Source: Xenoacremonium recifei (taxonomy: Eukaryota; Ascomycota; Sordariomycetes; Hypocreales; Nectriaceae). From it: DNA of 64,000 nucleotides. Of the stretch, positions 10,280-21,620 are shown one piece after another. A program made the position numbers and the translations under genes. The notes beneath the pieces were generated by a model. That model saw nothing but the letters and a program-made list of their open reading frames with translations, made no database searches and had not been told where the DNA came from. Location: contig WOFQ01000028.1 in NCBI GenBank assembly GCA_012184525.1, positions 372,001 to 436,000 on the forward strand. The letters run 5' to 3'. Every line of letters starts with the position of its first letter. Within the stretch, counting starts at the first letter, position 1.

Positions 10280-12168
10280 TCAGATAACTACAGCAACATG
10301 GTCGTCCATGTATTTCCGAATGTCCCCAAGGAAGAGGGCTGCCAGAATCGATACGCCACCGAACGCGATACTCACGAGATAAACCCACTTGTATGCCTCA
10401 GCAAAGGCAATTTGGCCAGCCTGCACTACAATCTGATAGAGTTGGTCATTGCCAGCAATTCCTGGTACCTCCGCAATCTCATCCAGCAAGGACGCTCCTG
10501 TCAACTCGATGACCTCGCCAATGATGGCAGTGGAGGTAATGTTGCCGTATTCAACCATTGCACCACCAATGTAGTGGATAGCGGCAGGCTTGAACTTGCT
10601 GAGGAAGACGTTGTAATAGATGCAGTAGCCAACACTTCCACCAATGACTCGAATACTAAGTGTCAGGGCGGCCACCGTAGCAATGAGATCGCTGGGGCAG
10701 ATGATAGTGGTGATAATACTTGCTGGAACGACAATACCTCCAATCCCTAAGCCGGCTAGGACAAGGATGCCCCATAGCGTCGGCATGTTGTTCGGTGTCG
10801 CGATAGCCATAGCACCGCATCCCGCAGTCATTAACACCGACGAAATGACCATTAGGATTCTGTTTGAGCCCCTGAAGACAGATAGAAGCCAGAGAACGAC
10901 GCATGCGCCTGTCATGATTGCAAAACCGACAGGAAGACCACGAATACCAACTTGAACCGGGTTATGGCCGTAAACATTGAAGGCTTGCGTAGGCCAGAAC
11001 ATGAGGATGGAGAAGAAGTTCGCCCCGGAGATAAACGTTATGATGAGCGTCAGTGTCAGAATTCTGGGCGCCTGAACTAAACGGCGAGGGAACATAGGGT
11101 ATGAGGCAAAGAAGCCTTCCCAGATCATGAAAGTGATAATAAGGACAGCTCCGAGCACCAGAGGGACAAGCACATGGGCGGAAGTCCATGGGTATCGATA
11201 ACCACCCCATTGCATTCCAGCCATGAACAGGATCATACCAGAGATGCTGAACCCACCCCCCACAAAATCGATGCGCTTGAAGATCTCTCTCCGAGACAAC
11301 CCTTCAGAGTTGACGCGAGGTGGGGGGAAATAGAAGATTGCAGTAAGAACGAGGCCGATAAAGGCCCAAAGGGCACAGAACAGTCCTACATATCTCCATG
11401 ATCCGTATGAGGCAATGAGTTGACCCCAAAGCACGGACGGACAGAAAGGGACGATTGTGAAGATAAGTACGGAGACATATTTGCCGCGCTGGGCCGTCGG
11501 TGCCATCTCGGAGGTGGCCGCAAGCGCTGTGAGCTCGTTGATGCCCGCTCCGATTCCTGCAAAGACCATGCCCCCTGCGGTTGTCAGCAATTCTACCTTT
11601 CCCCCATAGGAACAGTGCGGTTTTTGACAACATACCGATGAAAATATTCATGGTGTGTGCAGTTGAGCAGATAATCATTCCGAGAACGATGAATGAGGCC
11701 CCGCAAATAGCAACATATCGTCGCCCAAAAAGGTCCGATAGGGAGCCAACAAAAGGACACACGGCTGCAAGCGAAAGTAAATTCGCTAGGACAAACCAAA
11801 TCCAACGATCGGCACCTCCAATGTCTTGATATATGTAAGGTGGGATACCGCCGAAGAGATACACCGGTATTTGGGAGGCTGTCCAAAGGAAGGCTTGCGA
11901 AACCAATGCCATCAAGCGTCGTTTCGTCATCTACAAATTGACTGTCAGTAAAGCCTAATCGTATGATGCTCTTCCGCATCCGAAGCAATGGAATCGTGCT
12001 GCATACTCTGACGTCTGGCTGGACACCATCCTCGATTGCCTCAGCCTGGAAGCTGCCCTTGCGATGCTCGTCCTCAGCGGGAGCACGCTCAGACTGGGTG
12101 AGGCTTGGCTTCTCTTCATCCATGTTGCGTCGATCATTGTTTCGGGTGTCTTGACGATCCAGATCCAT
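10280..12168 (-). CDS. MFS efflux transporter, TRI12 / siderophore-pump-like
   Basis: Predicted 583-aa drug/proton antiporter with about 14 membrane helices. Exons (minus) are 12168-12007, 11930-11636 and 11574-10280; introns of 76 and 61 nt have GTATGC/GTATGT donors and restore the phase. The protein has a charged N-terminal tail of about 55 residues. It then has SQIPVYLFGGIPPYIYQDIG (family-typical first helix), GSLSDLFGRRY (motif A, loop 2-3) and GIGAGINELTALAATSEMAP (helix 4, characteristic of the TRI12/fungal siderophore efflux Pfam). Such pumps export toxins or siderophores or move organic compounds; no biosynthetic backbone gene lies beside it, so the cargo is unknown. The ATG at 12168 is the first in frame. 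Confidence 0.87.
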
Positions 12169-13858
12169 GGTCTAGCGTCTGTCGTAGTAAAGAAAGCTGA
12201 GGTCCGGGAGGGGCAACGAGCAAACGTGTCCAGAAAATAAGAAGTTCTGGGTGATACAGGGTGGAACAATGAGAAGGGCTCGAGCGAGGGTGAAGATCCG
12301 GGTCTTAAGTACCATTTGTTCTGTCAGTAAAGACTGAATAATGTATAGCACAGATCCACTTCAGACCTCACATTCCTCCCCTCATTCTCCTTTCCGAACC
12401 TTGTTAACGCCTCCCCGGGTTTCATTGCCAGGGATCGACAAACCGAGGCATCATTATGAGATCCGAAGAAGGCCATACGCAATTGGGGTAAAAGAACGGT
12501 TGTATTGGGCGTAAACGGCAAGTCCCCGCAAGCTCTGGCTGCAAGGACTGTCTAGACCCCGCGCGGGGGCAAGCTATGTTGCGAAATGAGTGCGTATGAC
12601 CCCAGACCTCTTGTTCGTCCATGACTGAGTAGTACTGACCACTCGGCCTATTGTACAAATCGAGCCTGGCGCAGACGGTAGATGTCCTGCGCCCGCGCTT
12701 CACGCCGCGGCTGAGTTTGAGTACAGCAACTCTATTGGGACATAGCCCCGAAGTGTGAGTGGGAAGGTTCATGCTGTGGTATTCAGATAACCACGAACCC
12801 AGACTATATCCTGACAAATGTGACAAGGCTTTGAAGGGATTGAGATAGAAGGGACTCATACGAACCCCGGCCCAATCTATATCTGATTCTTTCAAGCTCC
12901 TCCGAGGGCAATGAAATAGTTGGAAAACACAAATAATTTTGCTCTTGAGGACACGATTCCTCCACCCCCGCAAAACCCAAGGGCGTAGTCCCACAGCCTC
13001 GGCTCCATCGCGGGGGCGGGTGCGGGGAATCCTTGGCCTCCTATCAATTGTTCGATAGTGTCTTTGCCATGCCGCCACTACCGTCCAGCGAAGTCATAAT
13101 CCATACCAAATGTAGAGTAGGGTTTCCCAGGTGATGGTGTTGTGGATCGGAGCTGAGGCGACGTTCCGGTGGTTGGGTTGCATCAAGACTCTCGCCGAAC
13201 AGGGGCGCTCGGAAGCTGTCCGTAAGAACAAACTAACATTTCCAACGAGGGCCATGTGAATCCAGAGACAAGCGGGTGCAAGGACGGAAGGATCAATTAG
13301 CTAGGTAGAGTACGAATATGGCCCATTTAAACGGCTGGTTTGGTAGATACAGCTCCCGCTGCTCAAGTCAAAGGTTTTCAGACCGGAACAAAAGACGGAC
13401 AAACAAGAAAATTCCTGGGGACTTTTCCTTACTCCTGTCTTTAAACCGAAAGTTCCTCCAGGGGATGAATTTGGCCGAAACGGAGTCCAAAAGCAAGCCG
13501 ACGCAACGCCATATGATACGCGGTCGTCCAATCACTTAAAAAGACCCTGCTTGTTGTCCAGCGATCATCTTAGCTCACATCTGCCATGGGGATTATTCAG
13601 AGTCTTGCCAAGCAATTCAACCCCTTTGATTGTAGTTCAAAATGCTTCAAAGATCAGCATGGATACCTCTAATAATACTATGAGAAAGAATACCTCTGGT
13701 TACAACACACAAGGGTAACTCCCTGTATCAGATTTATCACGAATAAACACAGATAATGCAATTCATTAAATATTAAGCAGTACACATTTGTGATTATTCC
13801 GCTCTTTTTGATATCGCTACAGTCCATGTGCTTTAAGCTTGAGGTGAGTCCAATGTGG
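12169..13858. other. Long intergenic region without recognised genes
   Basis: About 1.7 kb. A minus-strand open frame at 12422-13078 is rich in Arg/Pro/Trp and shows no domain or hydrophobic pattern. The region serves as the promoter of the MFS gene and the 3' flank of the sulfotransferase. Nothing else was seen. Confidence 0.45.
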
Positions 13859-14762
13859 TCAAGAACTCATGAATGCTCGTGAGGCGGACCAAATCCCATA
13901 ACCCACGAGTCCTGCTACACCAAAAAGGCCCATCCACCGCGATAGACCTTCCATGATTACCTTTCGAGCCACGGCATCCACTGCCTCCGCCTCATTCACC
14001 CGCGGAAACGGCTCTTCGGGGACGGGCATCTTCAGCACGTCGCATAAAGGTGCCCATCCCTCGCTCAGCTCCATCATGTGAAACTTCTCTGGCGGTGTGA
14101 CCTCTTTGACATACGCATTGTGCTCATCCAAACGATTCGCTGATATCGGTCCCCATTTCTCTTCTTGCCTGCCAAGCCGTGATCTCGTCAGCATTCACTC
14201 GTCTGGAGGTAAATCACACTGAACATAGAGCGTGACGTACTGTTCAAAATACTGGGACACCAGCTTCGGAAACCACCTCTTCCCTGGCACGGGCCACAGC
14301 ACCCACCAGAGGTATTTCGCACTCGTCGTCTTCGTCACTGCCTCGGCACTCTTCCACCACCGCTCACGGTCGCGCTGCACACACATGACCTCTGCATCTG
14401 GATACAGCTCCAGGAGCTCCTCCACGAAAAAGTTGCATGGCGCGTCAGTGGCGGCGACGAAGCCGGCGGTGGCTTGGCGGAGCAGCTTCAGCATCCGCGG
14501 ACGGTCTTTACGTTTACGGGCCTCAAGAATCTCGCTCCAGAGTCTGAGATAGGCTAGTCAGTGAGTTAGCTGGGACGCTCCGAAGCTTTGATGATCTGGG
14601 GTAGACTATACAGTCTTCTCGAGTGAGGAGCTGTGAACCGCCGTGCATCACGGGGCCGTCGAGAAGCTTCTCCAGCGCCAGGGCCATAGATAACGTCCCT
14701 GTCCTAGAATAGCCTGCGCCGATGACCTTCATGGTCCTCGAGAGATCCTTTGGCACTTCCAT
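13859..14762 (-). CDS. P-loop sulfotransferase-family protein with C-terminal anchor
   Basis: Fungal sulfotransferase-like protein, 257 aa. Exons (minus) are 14762-14612, 14553-14241 and 14168-13859. The N-terminal KVIGAGYSRTGTLSMALAL is the PAPS/phosphate-binding loop of the family. CNFFVEELLELYPDAEVMCV and RDRERWWKSA match the second conserved block, and ELSEGWAPLCDVLKMPVPEE the C-terminal one. The second intron is 72 nt, a multiple of three, with an in-frame TGA inside; the GTACGT donor, GCTGAC branch and GGCAG acceptor make it a real intron, so the gene is intact. A hydrophobic stretch near the end (GLFGVAGLVGYGIW) probably anchors it in a membrane. The first ATG of the frame is at 14762; a second at 14732 is also possible. 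Substrate unknown. Confidence 0.82.
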
Positions 14763-15528
14763 CTTACTGTTGAAAAGGTGCAAAAGAAAGAGAGAAAAAA
14801 TGGACTGGCCGCAAGGAAACGGAATAAAGCGAGAGACAGTGCAGATTCAAGAAGAGAGCGAAGGACAGCGAGGCGACGACCCGGGTTTTATCATCCCTTT
14901 CTTGAGATCGCCCTCAGCTACTGAGTCTATTTGCTGTACTAGCAGGGGTTGTTGGCCAACCAGACAATCCCAGATCGGCAGCGCATCAACTAAGACATGG
15001 GATCAACACCATTTGAACCGACAAGAACGTTGAAGAGAGAGGCTAGCTACGTCATAATCAGGGGAGAAGTGTGATAACAGAGCTGACTAGGCTGCGTTCG
15101 GACTCAACTCTATTTATCAGCCGAAGGCGGCCGCACCCGCAATAAGACATTGTCATTTTGCAAGACTCCTACCCTATAGCCAATTGACGCACGAATTTCT
15201 CATTTAAAGCTACTCTTTTCATTCATAATTATCGTACATAGTAATGATATGAGGATCCGAAAAAAAGATTTGCATCATATTTTCCTACTATGATAAGGAA
15301 CCAGTGATAAATGTACAGATATAGCCTCTCATAACCCGAACATGTGACGTTGGAACGTTGCGTCTCCCAAGTCTCGCAAACGGTTCGTCGAAACCAGTTC
15401 TTGTACTCCGTACTCTCCGAGCAATCATAGAGCCCTGCAACTCAACTGAGACACGTTTTGTTTAAGCCCCGATTCACGGTCCTTGATTTCACTGTGAATG
15501 TCGGCATAAACCGCATATTTATAAATCG
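14763..15528. other. Intergenic region
   Basis: Promoter of the sulfotransferase gene and 3' flank of the hydrolase. It contains one TACTCCGTA copy at 15404-15412. No gene is supported. Confidence 0.4.
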
Positions 15529-17121
15529 CTACTGACAAGGCAAGTCGAGCTTGGAAACTCCTGATGCATGCTTGATATTATGCGTCACGGACTTCAACTC
15601 TGTCGCCATGATGCGATTTCCAGGTATGCCAGGGTTCCGAGCCATGAGAGGGAAGCAGCCACCAGCTACTATGACCCTGATCTGCGTACCCTTTTTGAAC
15701 ACGTGTGCGCAGTCTGTCAGCGTGAAAGTTACCAAGTCATCCTGGCGTTCTGGATCAAGGCCCTTATAAGACTCAACAATGTTGTGCGACACGCCTTCAA
15801 CGTCGACTTCACTCAGACGAACCCATAGGTCAGCGAATGGGGAGCTAGCTGAATGCGCAAGCTGTACTACTGGCTTTCCCATGACCTCCAAATCATCTGT
15901 CAACGAAGGGCTTGTATAGACCAGAAGATCACTTCGGGAGGCATAGGCGCTATCATCAACACGCCCACCATTGAACAGAAGGGACCCGCCGAGCATAGGA
16001 GTCGGATTTGCAGGATCAAAAGTGAAAGACGCTTCTGGTAAGTCTTCAGCTGGCGCACTAACCGTTAGACTCCTGTCTGGATGCATATAGAATGTGCCCA
16101 TGCGATCACTGGATGGAGGCCAGGCCGAGAGCCGTCGCCATTCCTCCGCGCCAGTAACGAATATCTTGACAGGCAACGGTTGTTGCTCTCTTGGCTGGCC
16201 CGCTACGTGTTCACTGAGAAAGTCGAAAACATCCGGATGCTGAAGAGGCCCACAGGCATCGATGTGTGTCCAGGGGCCGATGGTAATGGTCACAAGGGCG
16301 CCGCGCTCCTTCAATTTTTGATATTGTTCAATGGTCTGGTATGTGAAACAGTCGTACCATCCGCTGGCGAGATGGATAGGTTTGTTGACGCGCTCTAAAG
16401 CAGCAGCGTGTCTGACTGGCTTCCAGAACGCGTTTTCAATGTCTGAGATGCTTGTAAACTGGCGCATGTGGGGCGCTCGTCCAGCGAAGAGTTTCTCTAT
16501 GCCCTCCGAGAGAGGAACGGTATCATATATGGCTCTTGGTTCCCCAGCGACGACGGCAAGACCACCGGCTGGAAGATCTTCCTGGCGAGCCACAAGATAG
16601 TTCCAAAAGATTCGATCCATTCGAAACACGCCGTTGTCCCAGATATGCCGGGCATGGTCATGGGGCCCAGCAAGAATGATTGAGCCGAGCAGGTCTTCCG
16701 GGGGGTCACGGAGCAGCGCCCACTGGGTGTAGCCAAGATAGCTAGCACCAAATGTCGCAAACCTGCCGGGATACCAAGACTGCTTGCGCATCCAGCGGAC
16801 GATGGACTGGCTGTCGGCCTGCTCGCTCATGCCTGGGACGAAAACGCCCTCAGATCCGAAGGTACCGCGACTACTAGCTAGAAGGACGGTGTAGCCGCGA
16901 GCAACGAAAACAGTAGCATTGGCTGTCGCTAAGCGCTCCTTGCGACCATAGCAACTGAGGACAAGGAGTAGGCCATGGGACTTGGTCATTTCTGGGAGTC
17001 CTCTTGGCTGGTAGAGATCGGCGACGAGATGAATGCCATCGGCCATGGGTATTTTGACCTCTGAAGAGCTATAAGAGCACTCCTCGGGAGGCAAAGAGGT
17101 GTCAGTCTGTTGTGTCGCCAT
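15529..17121 (-). CDS. CocE/NonD-type alpha/beta hydrolase (X-Pro dipeptidyl-peptidase S15 family)
   Basis: Intronless 530-aa serine hydrolase. The N-terminal half is the alpha/beta-hydrolase domain: VKIPMADGIHLVADLYQP at the start of the family, nucleophile elbow ATFGASYLGYTQW (GxSYxG), and the Asp/His side in SGWYDCFTYQTIEQY and GPWTHID. The C-terminal half (about 340-520) has the jelly-roll typical of CocE-like enzymes, with LLVYTSPSLTDDLEVMGKPV, SPFADLWVRLSEVDVEG and IRVIVAGGCFPLMARNPG. These enzymes cleave esters or acyl-proline bonds; the natural substrate is unknown. The frame is open upstream to 17205, but the first ATG is at 17121. No signal peptide is visible, so it is probably intracellular. 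The promoter carries an 18-bp palindrome. Confidence 0.88.
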   Translation of the reverse strand: MATQQTDTSLPPEECSYSSSEVKIPMADGIHLVADLYQPRGLPEMTKSHGLLLVLSCYGRKERLATANATVFVARGYTVLLASSRGTFGSEGVFVPGMSEQADSQSIVRWMRKQSWYPGRFATFGASYLGYTQWALLRDPPEDLLGSIILAGPHDHARHIWDNGVFRMDRIFWNYLVARQEDLPAGGLAVVAGEPRAIYDTVPLSEGIEKLFAGRAPHMRQFTSISDIENAFWKPVRHAAALERVNKPIHLASGWYDCFTYQTIEQYQKLKERGALVTITIGPWTHIDACGPLQHPDVFDFLSEHVAGQPREQQPLPVKIFVTGAEEWRRLSAWPPSSDRMGTFYMHPDRSLTVSAPAEDLPEASFTFDPANPTPMLGGSLLFNGGRVDDSAYASRSDLLVYTSPSLTDDLEVMGKPVVQLAHSASSPFADLWVRLSEVDVEGVSHNIVESYKGLDPERQDDLVTFTLTDCAHVFKKGTQIRVIVAGGCFPLMARNPGIPGNRIMATELKSVTHNIKHASGVSKLDLPCQ

Positions 17122-17700
17122 TGTCAAAGAAGTTGGGTCTTGAACGGCAAGGGTCGCGGGGGAATGGTCTTTCTGATGACCTCGTGGGTTTGACAAAACT
17201 TCCACTTATATAGAATCCAAAGATAGGCGTGCGTTTCGGGTGTTTCGGGCTTATTGACATGCGATACGGTGTGACTCAACGAGCAATTGTTTGTTGACAA
17301 GTAAGAGTGTGTCTTTAAGTCTCCGAGGCCAGTCGGGGTTGGCAGCTAGCTTACCACCTTAGCTAAGGTGGCCCGAACGCAGAATGGCCACCTTCTGTAA
17401 GACGGCTTAAATTTGCAACAGGAGAGGAAAGCCGTACCATTGAGCCGTTGAACGAAATTCGTTAGCGACAATCAATGTCCAGACGCCATCACTCTATTAC
17501 ATTATCAGGGATTAAGACGTTTCCGCCTGCACGGAACTCGTACGAGGTACGGAAATGTGGAAAGAATACAACTCCGTACTCCGTCTCGAGCGCTCTTCCA
17601 CATTCCGCGTCCCTAACAAGCGACCCCCCACTCGTAAATACAGGGAGTATAACGCGCTGACACATTGCCAACTCGCCAATCACCTTAGTTTCGTACCCCT
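17122..17700. promoter_or_regulatory. Promoter region of the CocE-like hydrolase
   Basis: Intergenic DNA of about 580 bp. It contains the perfect palindrome at 17354-17371, a further half-site at 17388-17394 and an ACTCCGTA copy at 17571-17578. Any upstream part of the neighbouring toxin-like relic would have to lie here, but I see no coding signal for it. Confidence 0.45.
17354..17371. promoter_or_regulatory. 18-bp perfect palindrome, candidate operator
   Basis: CCACCTTAGCTAAGGTGG is its own reverse complement, and a third half-site CCACCTT follows at 17388-17394. It lies about 230 bp upstream of the hydrolase ATG at 17121. Symmetry and an extra half-site suggest a dimeric regulator, but the factor is not identifiable. 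Confidence 0.4.
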
Positions 17701-17706
17701 CCAGCA

Positions 17707-18782
17707 GTGCTGAAGTACCCGTACCTGTCGAGCCCACAGGACGGCTTTGAAGCCCTTACGATAGATATGAGTGACTACGACTTCGAGCTTGCCAAGACGG
17801 TCTCGCTCAAGCAGCTCGATCCTCTGGCCCTCCTCCACCTGCACGAAGACCACACATGTAGTTTCGATATCCCCAAGACGCTGTTTGACCTCGATTTCTC
17901 TGGCCACTACATACGGCGCATCAAGACCGTATCATTGAGTATTCCCTGCTTGCTGGGAGTCCACACGGACGTCGGCGCCGTTCTACAGCTGACCACCCAT
18001 AAATGCCGCGTCTCTTCTACGGAGTAGTGTGGGCAGCGATGGCTACCCAGAGCAGAACCCTGGCACCGACACCGACCCACGCTTTGTTACCGCCCGCGTG
18101 CTAACTTCAGCCGTTGCCAGCGCCCTGGAGAGCGGCAGCCGGCTTGAGCTATCCTTCAACGACGAACGCCACCTGCCGTTCGAAGGGGCCGGTACAATCA
18201 GTTCCTGGACACTGTCTTTGCACCCTCGGGCTGCCCAGTTTGATTACCGCTCCATTTCCGATGTCAATATGCACATTCGGTATACGGCTGTCAATGGGGG
18301 TGCTAAACTTGCGAGCGCAACTTTCACGGCTCTTAAACAGGGGCTTGTGAAAGCCGCCGGTTCCGGGCATATACTGCTCAATCTTTTCAACGACTTTCCA
18401 AGTTTTTGGATCGGCGTCATGGGATCAGGCGTTACGACAAAGCCTACACTGACATTGCCTGGGATGGAGTCAACAGTGCCATTCAATTTGAGGTCGAGCA
18501 ACTCTACCCTAATCGCCAAAACCTTCCACATCCTCAATGATATGCAGCTTCCATCGGCCTTCCTCAGCGGCGACCCCGCCGCAGTTACCGGTCTGGGTAC
18601 AAGAGAGCAACAACCCATGCCAATGCGTGCCGGAATTGGGCCTGTGCAGAATATCCTCCGCACTGACAGGAACCAGCGAGGAGGGCATCAAGTTTCAGGG
18701 TACATGGACTCTATCATTTGAAAGTGGCACGCCAAATCTGGCGAATCATGTATGGATGCTCATTGAGTACGTGATGAAATAA
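17707..18782 (+). pseudogene. Relic of the C-terminal end of a Tc-toxin A-subunit-like gene
   Basis: The region reads as the C-terminal part (TcB-binding and tail segment) of a TcA-type insecticidal toxin complex protein, broken over three reading frames. Frame one runs 17707-18027 and holds SLKQLDPLALLHL and a FSGHYIRRIKTVSLSIPC block. Frame two runs about 18029-18650 and holds LPFEGAGTISSWTLSL and FDYRSISDVNMHIRYTA. Frame three continues to a stop at 18782 with LANHVWMLIEYVM. These are hallmark C-terminal blocks of TcA proteins, also known from some fungi. About 350 codons remain; the much larger N-terminal shell, pore and receptor-binding parts of the family are absent, and no good ATG precedes the relic. 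It cannot make a working toxin and is probably the end of a once larger, perhaps bacterial-derived, gene. Confidence 0.72.
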
Positions 18783-19854
18783 TTGTGTTGGGGCTGTTTT
18801 TCTCTTCATCACACATCGTAATAGAAGTTCCATTTGATATGAGCTGTACGCTCGGGGATCGTCATGGACCAACCTCTACACTATGCTTACAGGAAGGATG
18901 GACGGAAATGAGAATGTCGTAGTCTTGGCCTCAACAGTGGTTAAGAGTACACACACCTCGCAACTTGAACTGCTTTCAGTCACAGTGATTACCGAGGGAT
19001 TCTTTATTAAGTAGAGTGAGCAGGTCGAATTTTAGTATAGTAATAGGATTCATGATAAAATATATAATACTCTATTATGCCCGATTCAGAGATCCCTTTC
19101 TATTACTGTAGTTATCCCTTGTACTTATAAGTCACATATTTCTAATCAATCGGCCTTATAATACTTTTAGAATAACCACCGTGATACTTTTAATTATTAC
19201 CATATAGCTTGCTGGAGCTGTTCACGGTGCGCCACTGCCTAATAACAATAAACATGGAGAAAGAACGTGCGTTAAAGTAGATTATATTAGCTCACGCGAT
19301 CTGGCGGTATGGTAACTCTATTAATACTATTAAAACAAAAAAAAAAGCAGTAACTAATTATAAGGCTTTAGGCAAGAATAGTACGTTTGCGTTCAAGAAA
19401 GAGGGTCACGCAATAACTAACATAGTATCGGTAAAGTGCCCTCCGGCAAACCACTCCAAAGACCACTGATACGGGCGGCATTTCAATTGGAAGTGATAAT
19501 TAGCGCCCAGAGTCGTCACTACTGTCTCATTTGATATATTTCGAGCTATAATCGGAGCTAAATTGATGAGATCACTGGGTTCTCTGGCCTCGACGAGGTG
19601 GTAAGATGACAAGGAGACTAGACAAAATTGTCACGAACTTGAAGACTAAAAATATTACTTTACTAGTAATCAGTCTAAACTGTGTCCAAAATACATCATT
19701 CAAGACCCCGTCATACATACCACATATTCTAACTGCTGGGTTTTAAGATGAAAAGCACTCTTAAGCGATTTGAAGCAAACACCCCCGACTCTTGCAGTCT
19801 AAGGCTATACTCGGATATCTCCTTCAACTGTGCGAGATTTTCGGTGCAACAGTT
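18783..19854. other. AT-rich degenerate intergenic region
   Basis: About 1.1 kb, clearly more AT-rich than its surroundings between about 19000 and 19420, with many TA-rich words and an A10 run near 19338. This composition is typical of transposon remnants decayed by repeat-induced point mutation. No terminal repeats or intact transposase frame are visible, so the identity of any element is unproven. Confidence 0.35.
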
Positions 19855-20766
19855 TCAATATCCTTGATTCGGTCCTCTCGAATAGTTTGCGTAGCCTTGA
19901 TCCGCTAAAGGGAGAGTACAATCCCCGTCCACGTTACCTCCGATTGGCGCTGGCCTTGGAATCGGTCCGTATGCGGCCGCTCGCTTGATATTCCTCGTTA
20001 CCCAAGCGCCAATAACCATTCCTGATACAGCAAGAAATTGGTCAAGTACAACGAACATCAACTTGACTCCAAACCCTCCTGTGAGCGGATTAATGTTTGG
20101 ATTATCATCGAAGGTATAGACGACTGAATAAATTGCCCGGATGCAGACGAAAATGCCTCCGATCGAGACGCAGGTCGTAAATGTCGTGAGATGCAAGGCC
20201 TTTGAGGGTTTCCTGGATCGACGGACGGAAAAGAAAACGTAAACTGAGTACGCAAGCTCGGCGAAGGCGGCAAGAAGCATCATGATCACACCAAGCTTTC
20301 GAAGATTCTCCCAGAGGTGTGTATCGTGTTCATTTTTAACATTGCCAGCTTTTTGGGCTGCGTAGACGATCAAGCCCATACCGCCAGCCGACAAGACGTG
20401 AAAAGCGCCTTGAAGGCCCTTCAACCGAGGAAGCAAGTCTTGTTCGTCACTAAGTGACGAAGCAGATTTTATATGGTATTGATGAGCCTCATAAGCTAGT
20501 GCGGCCAAGACTAGGAGAAGAGGAGACAAGCCAGCTGATCCGAGGGCTTGTGTGATGATAATAGTTTTCTCATCAGTGGAGTTGCGATTAGCTATGGCTA
20601 ATCCGTCGGAGGTGATGCGAAGAATAGAGAATATGCCCAGGTAGATGTATCCAAGAGCATACTTTTTGCCGTGACGAATACCAAGAAAGACAACCAGCGG
20701 AAGAAGTAAGACATATATGACAATCTCCGCAGCATCAAGAATAACAGTATCGGTTATCTTCGCCAT
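19855..20766 (-). CDS. Seven-helix integral membrane protein (DUF7702-like)
   Basis: Intronless 303-aa protein with about seven hydrophobic segments and almost no hydrophilic N-terminus (AKITDTVILDAAEIVIYVLL). Features of the fungal DUF7702 group are LGIRHGKKYALGYIYLGIFS, SILRITSDGLAIANRNSTDE, a LGSAGLSPLLLVLAALAYEA block and a last helix ending in GAWVTRNI. The C-terminal tail of about 35 residues is polar and rich in Gly, Pro, Asn and Tyr (QGYANYSRGPNQGY). The function of the family is unknown; the layout is receptor-like, but coupling to G proteins is not shown. The upstream frame is open to 20802, but the first ATG is at 20766. Confidence 0.75.
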   Translation of the reverse strand: MAKITDTVILDAAEIVIYVLLLPLVVFLGIRHGKKYALGYIYLGIFSILRITSDGLAIANRNSTDEKTIIITQALGSAGLSPLLLVLAALAYEAHQYHIKSASSLSDEQDLLPRLKGLQGAFHVLSAGGMGLIVYAAQKAGNVKNEHDTHLWENLRKLGVIMMLLAAFAELAYSVYVFFSVRRSRKPSKALHLTTFTTCVSIGGIFVCIRAIYSVVYTFDDNPNINPLTGGFGVKLMFVVLDQFLAVSGMVIGAWVTRNIKRAAAYGPIPRPAPIGGNVDGDCTLPLADQGYANYSRGPNQGY

Positions 20767-21620
20767 TTTCTGTTTAAAAGAAGAAGAACGATGGAAGTAC
20801 AATGGACGTTTTATTTGGCATCGACTTGAAGTTTGTTGGGGAAAAACTTTGTCTTTAAATACTCACTCCTTTCTGACAACAGGAGGCGGCTCTACGTGAA
20901 TGAAATGACCTCATAAAATCTTTAACCCAAAATCTCCAAATCAGAAAACCACTAAGCACTAGAGGCAAGAGCTGTGCTCAGCAGCGCTGCCGCCACGTTG
21001 ATCTATCTAGTCCAAACTGGCAAAGAATGCGATGTGCCCAAAGTCACAGAAACATATCGAGTCAAACAAGGAACACTTGCGGGCGCTCTCAGACTGCAAA
21101 AGGCATTGATGGATGTCCTCAATTGGCTAAAGACGCATAACAATCCCCAGCGTGCTAATGCTGCTGATCTCCTAGTATCGCTTTGTAGAGTCATCGCGTA
21201 AATAAAACAGGACGGGAACTCCGAATGACCTACATTGGAAGATAACCCAGGACGGTTAATTACATTAACTAGCAGGTTTCTATCTTTATCCAGCGAAAAT
21301 GGTACCTATGAACACGCTCAGTTCTCCGTTGGAAGCGGCTGAGAAAATACGACCCGAGCTGAAGCATCTTAATGTTGCAGTCTTCGTATTCTGCTGTTAC
21401 ATGGCAGACCCGGAGGATGTACCTACGGAGAGTAAGCAGAGGCTGACGGCGGAGACGATCTCTTGAACCGCTTTTGGCTATGAACGCGATCTGATAGAAG
21501 GACTAAAATAACTGGGCCGCCACGGTGATCGAACTCTTTGCGCGCATTCGGATAAACAAAAAGACCCTAGAACTGATTGTCTCGAACGAAGCCGTTAACC
21601 CGTAATAATTCGACTAGAAT
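20767..21620. other. Intergenic region with an unassigned open frame
   Basis: About 850 bp. A plus-strand frame at about 20974-21201 (75 codons, no ATG start) and a second at 21300-21467 read like helical protein (for example LAGALRLQKALMDVLNWLK), but I recognise no family and they are not clearly joinable. They could be remnants of a decayed gene next to the HET protein. Confidence 0.3.

Noticed and set aside
12422..13078. 218-codon minus-strand open frame
   Set aside because: Arg/Pro/Trp-rich, no domain, no hydrophobic core. Probably chance.
14169..14240. Apparent premature TGA in the sulfotransferase-like gene
   Set aside because: The TGA lies in a 72-nt intron with GTACGT donor, GCTGAC branch and GGCAG acceptor. 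Splicing joins the conserved blocks in frame.
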